A stretch of 38,586 nt of DNA, from NCBI GenBank assembly GCA_965226045.1, contig CBDDBU010000016.1:1-38586 (forward strand), in the 5' to 3' direction. This document shows, piece after piece, positions 32,280-38,586 of the stretch (within the stretch, counting starts at the first letter, position 1; each line of letters starts with the position of its first letter). Below the pieces are notes generated by a model. That model saw nothing but the letters and a program-made list of their open reading frames with translations, was not told the origin of the DNA and did no database searches. The position numbers and the translations under genes are program-made. This stretch comes from CBDDBU01 sp965226045 (GTDB taxonomy: Bacteria; Pseudomonadota; Alphaproteobacteria; VGEJ01).

Positions 32280-33148
32280 ATGACCGTGGCGCAACAGAAT
32301 CGTCTGCTGGCTACCACGACCGTGCGGTTGAACACGGAAGGGCTCAACGTCCGCTATGCCGAGCTGGGCGATCCGGCGAAACCGCCAGTGCTATTGCTGC
32401 ATGGCGTGCCCGAGAATCTGCAGGGCTGATACGCCGTGGCGCCGCTGCTGGCCGAGCGGTACCACGTGTTGGCGCTCGACTGGCCGGGATTTGGCGGAAG
32501 CGACCCGTTGCCGTCGCCCGAGGGCTACACGTCGGGCGGCTTCGCCGACCTGATTGTCGACTTCATGGATACGCTTGGCATCGGTCAAACGAGTCTGGTA
32601 GCCACGGACATCGCCCTCTTGCCCGCGTTGCTGGTGGGCCTGGAACACCCGACCCGAGTCGCCAAGTTGGCGGTGATGGACGGCATTCCGTTTCCTCGGC
32701 CCGAGTTCTCGTCGTGGGAGCTCAAGAGTTTCGCGAAGAAGGGGTCCGATCCTCGGCAAGGCCTTGGTTCGGTGGTTTCCGGGCGTCTCGACCCAAATCG
32801 CCTACCTCAAAGGGTTTTATCGTGGTCACTCCCTTCCGGCCGAGGTGCGTCAAGAGTTCCGGGCCGATGCCGGGCGGAGGAGCACCCAAGACGCCTTTCT
32901 GGCGTACTTCCATAACTTCCGAACGAGCCAAGAGTATTTCGAGCCGCGCGCGCCCGAACTACATGCACCTGTTCTGGTGGTTTTGGGGCCAGTACGATCG
33001 ATTTATCAGCATCAAATTGGGCCATGAGATCGCGGCGCGGCTGCCCAACGCCAGATTGGAGGTCATCGACAAGTCTGGCCACTACGTCCATATGGACAAA
33101 CCACAAGAATTGGCCATCGCGGTGATCCAATTCCTTGCCGAAGACTAA
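32280..33148 (+). pseudogene. Alpha/beta hydrolase, broken by one stop and two frameshifts
   Basis: The gene starts at ATG 32280 with an excellent ribosome-binding site (GGAGG at 32273-32277). It reads VRLNTEGLNVRYAELGDPAK, LLLHGVPENLQG, then TGA at 32427 where a Trp codon is expected. It continues in frame with YAVAPLLAERYHVLALDWPG and FGGSDPLP, and the nucleophile region LVATDIALLPALL. Near 32745 one extra base shifts it to IAYLKGFYRGHSLPAEVRQE, and near 32985 a second change shifts it to GQYDRFISIKLGHEIAARLP and then VIDKSGHYVHMDKPQ, which holds the catalytic His. The original would be about 289 residues, like haloalkane dehalogenase or epoxide hydrolase relatives. It cannot make a full product now. 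Confidence 0.85.
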
Positions 33149-33398
33149 AAGCCCCAAGAGGTGGCCGATATCTCAACGGGGTGAGAAGTAATTGCCGGAA
33201 TAGATCGGAGTTTGAGTATTCCGCACACCCCGAGAAGTCTGGAGGCGGGTCAATATATACTGACCGTCGCTGCGCCTCAAAGAACAGTTGGCCCGCCATT
33301 ACTCGGTGCGGAATCACCAAACAAAGTCGGGCATACAAAGCTGTCGTCGGCTCGGGCGCGTGCGCCGCGACAAGTAACGCGAGAAGGGCTCGCGTGGG

Positions 33399-33812
33399 TT
33401 AGGTGGGCTGCTTCTCGACTCTTCGAGCGGCGGCGAATTCAGACGGCAGCCAGTGCTGTTGCGAACGCGACCAGACTTGCAGTTGGGGGATAAGCTCATC
33501 GCGCTGGCGAGCGCTGCCCACACGGATGCCATGGACTTTCGGCCCGTCGCCGACTGTAGCGGCGAAGATCGGTGTACCACACTCGGGGCAGAAAGCCTGT
33601 TCGCGTTGCGCGCCACTCTCTGCCGTCTTGACGTAGATCTTCAGGTCACCCGAAAGAAGTCTGAAAGTGCCCTCGCGCGTGAACGCCACCGTGCGAAAGG
33701 CCGAGCCCGATAGCGTCTGGCAGTCCGAGCAGTGGCAGATCACTACCCTTTCGGGGTCAACCTCTGCCTCGTATGTGATGTGGCCGCAGTGGCATCCACC
33801 GTCGATCTTCAT
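33399..33812 (-). CDS. GFA family protein (glutathione-dependent formaldehyde-activating enzyme-like)
   Basis: A 137-residue zinc-binding protein from ATG 33812 (MKIDGGCHCGHITYEAEVDP). The zinc-cysteine pattern is complete: C7 and C9, C26-x-C28-x-x-C31 (ICHCSDCQ), and C75-x-x-C78 (FCPECGTP). The family is named after an enzyme that joins formaldehyde and glutathione, but most members have no shown activity. The open frame runs upstream into the tRNA-Gln gene and is not used there. The gene lies downstream of tRNA-Gln on the same strand. Confidence 0.9.
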   Translation of the reverse strand: MKIDGGCHCGHITYEAEVDPERVVICHCSDCQTLSGSAFRTVAFTREGTFRLLSGDLKIYVKTAESGAQREQAFCPECGTPIFAATVGDGPKVHGIRVGSARQRDELIPQLQVWSRSQQHWLPSEFAAARRVEKQPT

Positions 33813-33911
33813 GACACTATCCTCCGCACCTGGCTCAGCCAGGCCTTCTCGGCCGTCGGGGCGACCTTGAAGCTCATGGCGAGCGCCGTCAATGTAACTG
33901 CTTGAAATGGT

Positions 33912-33985
33912 TGGCTGGGGGACCTGGATTTGAACCAGGGCTCTCGGAGTCAGAGTCCGATGTTCTACCGCTAAACTATCCCCCA
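33912..33985 (-). tRNA. tRNA-Gln (anticodon CTG)
   Basis: The minus strand folds into a full cloverleaf. The acceptor stem TGGGGGA pairs with TCCCCCA, the D-arm holds AGCGGTAGA, the anticodon stem TCGGA/TCCGA frames the loop CTCTGAC with anticodon CTG, and the T-arm reads CCTGG-TTCAAAT-CCAGG. Discriminator G and an encoded CCA (33914-33912) end the gene. No intron or odd base is seen. Confidence 0.95.
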
Positions 33986-34139
33986 ACGAGGCTTTCTTGG
34001 GTCCGCCGTGAGTGTGCCCCGCGAGGGCGCCTAGATCAATGCTCGGCGCTGACGCAAATCCAGTGCTGGCGCCTGTATTCGCCTGTGCGGGCGAACCTGT
34101 TAGAGTAAATACTTATCGGACCACCGTCGCAGTGGCGGC

Positions 34140-35210
34140 ATGGGCGGGGGGATCGCCGTGGACCTTCGGGCTCCAGAAGCGACAGGCGGTCAGCGAGAGG
34201 CGCGGGGCGAGCGATCGTCGCCGCGCGGCCGCCACCGCCATGCGTACGCGGCGATCGACCTGGGCACGAACAACTGCCGGTTGCTGATCGCGCGCCCGTG
34301 CGGCGACAGCTTCGAGGTGGTCGACTCGTTCTCGCGGCTGGTGCGGCTCGGCGAGGGCCTGGAGGGCAGCGGACGGCTGAGCGAGGGGGCGATGGCGCGG
34401 ACCGTGGCGGCGCTCGGCGTCTGTGCGAGCAAGCTGCGCCGTCATGGCGTCTCTCGCGCGCGCTATATCGCGACCGAGGCCTGCCGGCGGGCCGTCAATG
34501 GCGATGCCTTCCTCGATCGGGTGCGCGCCGAAACCGGCCTCGACCTGGAAGTCATCGGCGCCGACGAGGAGGCTCACCTCGCGCTATCGGGTTGTATGCC
34601 GTTGTTGGACCCGCGCTGCTCGCGCGCCATCGTCTTCGACATCGGCGGCGGCTCGACCGAGCTGATGTGGCTCGCGATCGAGCCGGATATGGAGCCCCGC
34701 GTGCTCGATCTGACGTCGCTGCGCTGTGGCGTCGTGACCATGGCCGAGCGCCACGGCGGCCGCTCGGTACCGCCGCCCGTGTACGCGGCGATGGTCAGTG
34801 AGGCCACCGATCTGTTGAGCCCGTTCGAGGCGGCCAACGGCATCGCGGGCAAAATCGCCGAGACGGCCGTGCATATGCTTGGCACGTCGGGGACGGTGAC
34901 CACCCTGGCCGCCGTCCACCTTGACCTCGCGCGCTATGACCGGGCGCGCATCGATGGCAGCTGGATGAAGCTAGATGACGTGCGGAGCGCCGCGCAGCGG
35001 CTCTCCGCGATGGACTATGACGATCGGGTTCGCCATCCCTGCATTCGGCGGGGCCGCGCCGATTTGGTGATCGCCGGCTGCGCCATCCTCGAAGCTATCT
35101 TGCGCGCCTGGCCGGTCGAATCGATCCGCGTCGCCGATCGTGGCCTGCGCGAAGGTATGCTGCTCGCGCTGATGGACGCCGCCGACGCGGAAGTTGTCGC
35201 TGGCAACTGA
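34140..35210 (+). CDS. Exopolyphosphatase / pppGpp phosphatase (Ppx/GppA family)
   Basis: A 356-residue ASKHA-fold phosphatase. Nucleotide/phosphate motifs are YAAIDLGTNNCRLLIA near residues 35-50, then VFDIGGGSTELMW near 168-180 and MLGTSGTVTTLAAVH near 246-260. The substrate is polyphosphate ends or pppGpp, which cannot be told apart here. It is shorter than E. coli Ppx (about 510) because it lacks the HD-like C-terminal domains, a form usual in alphaproteobacteria. The start ATG 34140 gives a basic leader before the domain; a later start is possible. RlmE follows 6 bp after the stop, a pairing conserved in alphaproteobacteria. Confidence 0.92.
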   Translation: MGGGIAVDLRAPEATGGQREARGERSSPRGRHRHAYAAIDLGTNNCRLLIARPCGDSFEVVDSFSRLVRLGEGLEGSGRLSEGAMARTVAALGVCASKLRRHGVSRARYIATEACRRAVNGDAFLDRVRAETGLDLEVIGADEEAHLALSGCMPLLDPRCSRAIVFDIGGGSTELMWLAIEPDMEPRVLDLTSLRCGVVTMAERHGGRSVPPPVYAAMVSEATDLLSPFEAANGIAGKIAETAVHMLGTSGTVTTLAAVHLDLARYDRARIDGSWMKLDDVRSAAQRLSAMDYDDRVRHPCIRRGRADLVIAGCAILEAILRAWPVESIRVADRGLREGMLLALMDAADAEVVAGN

Positions 35211-35216
35211 GCGGCG

Positions 35217-35915
35217 GTGGCACCGAGTTCAGGTCGTGGCAACCACCCCACCGAGCGGCGGCTAAAGCATAAGCGCGGGCGCAAGCCGTCCTCGGCGCGC
35301 TGGCTGGCGCGTCAGATCAGCGATCTCTATGTCACGGCGGCGCGAGACGAGGGCTATCGCTCGCGGGCCGCCTTCAAGCTCAGCGAACTCGACGACCGCT
35401 TTCGGTTTCTCAAGCAGGGTGGCCTGGTCGTCGACCTTGGCGCCGCGCCGGGCGGCTGGACCCAGGTGGCGATCGAGCGCGCGGGACGGGGCCGAGTCGT
35501 CGCGGTCGACATCAATCAGATGGCGCCGCTGGACGGCGCGATCGTTCTCGAGCTTGACGCGATGGCGGCCACGGCCGGCGCCGATATCGTCGGGGCGGCG
35601 GGGGGCAGGGCGGACGCGGTCCTCAGCGATATGGCGCCCGCCGCGACCGGTCACCGCGCGACTGACCACATGCGGGTGGTCGCGCTGTGCGAGGTGGCGT
35701 ACGGGCTCGCCGAAACCATTCTGGCGCCGGGCGGCGCCTTTGTCGTCAAGGTCTATCAGGGCGGAGCGGAAGCCGGGCTTCTCGCCCGACTCAAACGCTC
35801 GTTCGACAGCGTGCGTCACGCCAAGCCGCCCGCGAGCCGCCGCGAATCGGCCGAGACCTATCTGGTCGCCCTCGGTTTTCGCGGTTCGCCGTCGCCGGGT
35901 AGTGGGTCAGTTTGA
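35217..35915 (+). CDS. rlmE: 23S rRNA (uridine-2552-2'-O)-methyltransferase RlmE (FtsJ/RrmJ)
   Basis: A 232-residue enzyme that methylates the ribose of U2552 in 23S rRNA during late large-subunit assembly. The start is GTG 35217. AdoMet site: VVDLGAAPGGWTQVA (residues 71-85). The K-D-K-E catalytic set is K54 (SRAAFKLSEL), D138 (LSDMAPAATGH), K178 (VVKVYQGG) and E213 (SAETYLVALGFRG). The basic N-terminus binds rRNA. All catalytic residues are present, so it should be active. It follows the Ppx gene by 6 bp. Confidence 0.95.
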   Translation: MAPSSGRGNHPTERRLKHKRGRKPSSARWLARQISDLYVTAARDEGYRSRAAFKLSELDDRFRFLKQGGLVVDLGAAPGGWTQVAIERAGRGRVVAVDINQMAPLDGAIVLELDAMAATAGADIVGAAGGRADAVLSDMAPAATGHRATDHMRVVALCEVAYGLAETILAPGGAFVVKVYQGGAEAGLLARLKRSFDSVRHAKPPASRRESAETYLVALGFRGSPSPGSGSV

Positions 35916-36167
35916 GCATGAGGCACGCGCCGGGACTCATGCTGCCAAACGGCACGAATTCCGCCACGCCATGAAACCTCTGGGCTAGAAAAACTAGGCA
36001 GCCCGGCAACCAGCGCAACCGACGCGGCCCGTCAACCACGTAGATGGTGCGTCGCAGGAAGTGTGACGGGAGCCACATACATCGCGCGACAGAAGCCTTG
36101 AAATTAGGGGGCGGAAACAGGGGCGTACTCTTGACGGGGCGAGCCTTCAAGGACGGAGAGCACTGAC
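35916..36167. other. Gene-free region between rlmE and the PEP-CTERM gene
   Basis: I see no supported gene. A 131-residue minus-strand frame (35791-36186) includes a patch that looks protein-like (IYVVDGPRRLRWLPGCLVFL) but has no start signal and overlaps rlmE; it could be a remnant of a transposon gene. A purine-rich ribosome-binding site (GGAGAG) lies at about 36156-36161 before ATG 36168. Confidence 0.4.
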
Positions 36168-36280
36168 ATGATGAACGCCAAGTCAATCAAGGCGACCCTA
36201 TGTGGCGTCGCGGCCCGAAAATTGTCACATTGCTCGCGGCTCTGGCGGTTGGGAGCATAGCTGCCTCAACAGCCGTGCGC

Positions 36281-37746
36281 GCCGTCCCGGCGATGTCCCT
36301 ATCTCTGTTGAAATTCGTGGGGCAGGCGTCGCTGGTTGATGATGCTATGCTGCCTTCATGATGGTTTCAATGGCACTGTCGGCCTGAGCCTTTCTCAAGT
36401 GTTCCTGGAGAGCATTTCGGAGGATGGGCAGCTGACGATAGGCCTTGAGGCGACGGAAGGTTTTCTGGGCCTCCAGCAGGCCGGCGGCGGTCCATCTGAG
36501 CGCCATCTCGGCGTGTCTCCAGCGTTTGACGTTGCGGGTGACCTGGCGCACCGTGCCGAGCGCGTTCTCGACGATGTTGGTGCAGGCGAGCGAGCGCCGG
36601 AGTTCGTGCGGCAGGCCGAGGCGGATGACGGTGAGTATCTCGTCCAGCCCCTCCAGGATGCTGCCCGAGACGCCCGGTTCCTCATGCTCCAGACGCCGGG
36701 CCAGGTTGCGCAGCAGCCGTTCGGCCTTGTCTGCGTCGTCCTGGTCCCAGGCCTGACGGAGCGCCTTCTTGACGCTCGCATGCAAATGCAGGGGCAGGCG
36801 CTCGATGATGTTACGGCCCTTGTGGACCTGGCAGCGCTGGATGGCGGCGGCCACACCGAAGGTGTTGCGGATCGCTTTGCTGAGCGCCTTCGCGCCATCG
36901 ACGATGAACAGCCGGGGCAGCGTCGGATCGAGCCCCCTGGCGAGGAGATTGTCGAGCAAGGCCTGGACGACGACAGTGTTCTCCGTCGCCCCCTCGACCA
37001 CGGCCAGGACATGCTTGTCGCCGTTGCCATCGACGCCGATCGCCGCCACCAAGACATGGTCGCCGACATGCAGACCGTCGATCTGGATGACCAGCAGGTC
37101 GAGCTCCGAGAGGTCCGAGGCAAGCCAGGCCTTCATCTTCTTGCGCGACAGCGCCACAAAGCGCCGGGAAACGGCCGACTTCGAGGTGCCGTCGCCACGC
37201 GCTTTCGCCAGGTCGCCCTCGGGCAGACGGACCGCGCGGTGGTACTTGCGGGTCGACACGTTCAGCACCATCAGGTTGAGCGCCCACTCGAGCAACAGGT
37301 TGCCGTCGCGCAGCACCTGCCAGCTCTCCAAACCCACCTCCTTGCCAGCATGGTCGCGAACCCGTGGCCGCTGCACTTTCACGCGGCCGCCGTGGTAGCC
37401 GATCTCGCTCTGCGTATGGCCCCAGCGATAACCCCGACGGTTCCCATGGCGACGATGTCGGGCCCCGCACACGGTCGTGGCGTCCTCCTCCATCATCTCG
37501 GCCAAGGCCTCGACCCCGGCCAGGAGACAGAACCGATCCACGCTGAGACGGACTGCGTCCATCGCGTCTGCCAGCGGCGGCATAGGAAACGAGGTGGCAA
37601 GGGCTTTCGGGCTACTGGAACTACGGATATTCTTTCCCATGGTGTCGTTCTCCCTCTTGGGTTTGCAGCACCCGGAGCCTAACGGCTCCAGGAGAGCGAC
37701 ACCTACCTCAACTTTTCAACATCGACCGGGACATCTCCGCCGTCCC
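36281..37746. mobile_element. IS256-family insertion sequence with 8-bp target duplication
   Basis: The element is 36289-37738 (1450 bp). Target copies GCCGTCCC flank it at 36281-36288 and 37739-37746; a 9-bp CGCCGTCCC is equally possible. The terminal inverted repeats are long and imperfect: GGCGATGTCCC at the left matches GGAGATGTCCC at the right, followed on both sides by TGTTGAAA and then by GG.AGG.GTCGCT. It contains a single intact transposase gene on the minus strand. The 8-9 bp duplication and the transposase type define the family. Confidence 0.93.
36345..37640 (-). CDS. IS256-family transposase (intact)
   Basis: A 431-residue DDE transposase from ATG 37640. The N-terminal part carries the DNA-binding region (HRRHGNRRGYRWGHTQSEIG, near residues 62-82). 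The catalytic residues are D188 (IQIDGLHVGDH), D248 (FIVDGAKAL) and E358 (ACTNIVENALGTVR), with the family CxxH motif CQVHK at 270-274. Full length and no stops, so it is probably active or recently so. It lies antisense to the host PEP-CTERM gene. Confidence 0.93.
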   Translation of the reverse strand: MGKNIRSSSSPKALATSFPMPPLADAMDAVRLSVDRFCLLAGVEALAEMMEEDATTVCGARHRRHGNRRGYRWGHTQSEIGYHGGRVKVQRPRVRDHAGKEVGLESWQVLRDGNLLLEWALNLMVLNVSTRKYHRAVRLPEGDLAKARGDGTSKSAVSRRFVALSRKKMKAWLASDLSELDLLVIQIDGLHVGDHVLVAAIGVDGNGDKHVLAVVEGATENTVVVQALLDNLLARGLDPTLPRLFIVDGAKALSKAIRNTFGVAAAIQRCQVHKGRNIIERLPLHLHASVKKALRQAWDQDDADKAERLLRNLARRLEHEEPGVSGSILEGLDEILTVIRLGLPHELRRSLACTNIVENALGTVRQVTRNVKRWRHAEMALRWTAAGLLEAQKTFRRLKAYRQLPILRNALQEHLRKAQADSAIETIMKAA

Positions 37747-38050
37747 CATTGTCTACGATGTCGATCGCACCATCGGCGCAGGGACCGTCACTGGTTTTGT
37801 GGAAACGGACGGAACGCTGAGCGTACTGACATCCGCCAATATCACGAACTGGATTCTAACGTTGGCCGCTCCGAACCTCTCGGGCGGTTCGCCGGACGTG
37901 ATCGACTTCGCGACTCAAGGTCAGACCAATTTGCTTGGCACGGCACCTGCTGCGACCGCGACGCAACTATTATTCGACTTCAGCGCAGCTGGTCGAACTT
38001 TTTTCTCCTCCATGGGGGGGGCGGCAACAATTTTTGGTGCATAGAAGACT

Positions 38051-38092
38051 TCGGGATGCACCGGCGCCGGCTCGGGATGCACCGGCGCCGGC
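38051..38092. repeat. Perfect 21-bp tandem duplication in the PEP-CTERM remnant
   Basis: The 21-bp unit at 38051-38071 is repeated without change at 38072-38092. In the frame of the gene it encodes SGCTGAG twice, just after the TAG stop and before the membrane end. The in-frame length suggests that it arose while the gene was still coding, or by chance slippage. Confidence 0.85.
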
Positions 38093-38278
38093 TTGGGCGG
38101 GCATATGGGTTTCGGTACTAGTACGAACGTGGCCCAGTCGAGCGTGGGACAGAGCGGTCAGGTGGTTTGCGCGGAGGTTGAGTGGTGAGTTGTACCTGAA
38201 CCGTCTACACTGGCCCTGTTCGGCTTCGGCGTTGTCGGACTCGGCGTCGTGGCGCGCCGGCGCAGAAAAGCCGCATAA

Positions 38279-38586
38279 GCGTCGCGTCGCCTCGGCACGA
38301 GGACGGGTTCCTAAATGTGAACCACCTCATGCCGCGAGGAGCAGCCCGAGGGCTGCGTCTGTCTGGTCTACCGCCACAAGGCGCAAGAGTGGCGCTTTGC
38401 GACAGAATCTTCTCAATACGTCCAGCAGTCTGTCAATCGGCGTTGAACATTGACCCCCTATCGGCGTGCAATGTTGACCCCTTTGGGGATGCACGGCGGA
38501 GGTCGTACAGGTAGTCCATAGGAGGGGCCCGCGCGCGGGCCGACGCGCCCACCACGCGGCTGGCGGCGGACCGCGTGTGGGAGGTT
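38279..38586. other. Gene-free right edge with repeat-like ends of a possible IS
   Basis: Two similar direct repeats, CGGCGTTGAACATTGACCCC (about 38438-38457) and CGGCGTGCAATGTTGACCCC (about 38462-38481), lie close together. Such paired TTGACCC repeats are, from memory, typical of the ends of IS21-like elements, but no transposase lies inside the window. A perfect 16-bp palindrome GGCCCGCGCGCGGGCC is at 38526-38541. No gene is supported here. Confidence 0.35.

Larger units (their letters stand above)
36168..38278 (+). pseudogene. PEP-CTERM sorting-domain surface protein, split by IS256 and carrying two stops
   Basis: The N-terminal piece from ATG 36200 (MWRRGPKIVTLLAALAVGSI) is a signal peptide ending TAVRAVP at 36288. 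After the IS the frame resumes at 37747 as IVYDVDRTIGAGTVTGFVET and DGTLSVLTSANITNW, up to TAG 38042. It goes on in frame past TGA 38186 to VPEPSTLALFGFGVVG, then ARRRRKAA and TAA 38276-38278. This end is a PEP-CTERM tripartite signal (PEP motif, helix, Arg cluster) for an exosortase. Removing the IS and one target copy restores VRAVP-IVYDV exactly in frame. ATG 36168, with a good ribosome-binding site, may be the older start; it would need a frameshift near 36217-36225. The protein would have been a secreted, cell-surface protein of about 200 residues. Confidence 0.85.

Noticed and set aside
33813..33986. N-terminal extension of the GFA protein
   Set aside because: It would run through the tRNA-Gln gene; the conserved protein starts at 33812.
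35791..36186. A 131-codon minus-strand frame near the rlmE end
   Set aside because: Overlaps rlmE, lacks a start signal, and only a short patch looks protein-like; noted as a possible remnant.
36336..37682. A 448-codon plus-strand frame across the IS256 transposase
   Set aside because: Antisense shadow of an intact transposase; the DDE residues are on the other strand.

Overview
This window is about 66-70% GC by eye, gene-dense, and most likely chromosomal DNA of an alphaproteobacterium near Rhodospirillales. That placement rests on the flagellin type, the cysG-DUF2849-cysI-DUF934-cysH operon, the Atm1-type ABC exporter, PEP-CTERM sorting, and the codon bias. It was judged from recognised protein families only; no database search was possible.

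Layout. (1) 1-6873: the 5' part of icd (minus), then a cytochrome c', a diheme cytochrome c and a membrane-anchored LysM protein (plus). A frameshifted small gene (minus) follows, then an Atm1-like exporter preceded by a 25-bp inverted repeat, and a broken N-terminal remnant of a FecR-type surface protein. (2) 7151-11990, minus: a PadR regulator, an RND adaptor and an RND pump in one overlapping operon, with a dyad operator candidate upstream. (3) 12181-13905, plus: an SDR without the usual catalytic Tyr/Lys, then an SDR-type L-threonine 3-dehydrogenase. (4) 13952-17207, minus: a creatininase-family hydrolase, a PhyH-type dioxygenase, BolA, a SAM methyltransferase and a small unknown protein. 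(5) 17216-18903: an IS1182-family element with CTAG at both ends, a frameshifted transposase and 67-bp tandem repeats. (6) 19069-21619, minus: a cupin, a flagellin, a small membrane protein and an Lrp/AsnC regulator. (7) 21800-26498, plus: the assimilatory sulfate reduction operon, with siroheme synthase, sulfite reductase, an APS-type reductase and two accessory proteins, all tightly coupled. (8) 26648-32145: a branched-chain amino-acid type ABC transporter (livG, livF, livH, livM on plus; the binding protein convergent on minus), with a terminator between the arms. (9) 32280-35915: a decayed alpha/beta hydrolase, a GFA-family protein, tRNA-Gln(CTG), a Ppx/GppA phosphatase and RlmE. (10) 36168-38586: a PEP-CTERM protein gene split by an intact IS256-family element with an 8-bp target duplication, then a possible edge of another IS.

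The main unusual theme is recent local decay. Four genes carry stops or frameshifts, one of them also has an insertion element, and a resident transposase is frameshifted as well. The PEP-CTERM gene can be restored exactly in frame by removing the element and one target copy. I did not find a CRISPR array, a phage, a toxin-antitoxin pair or a convincing new defence system. The least explained items are the inverted repeat in front of the Atm1-like gene, the 67-bp repeats at the IS1182 end, the catalytically unusual SDR beside threonine dehydrogenase, and the creatininase/dioxygenase pair.
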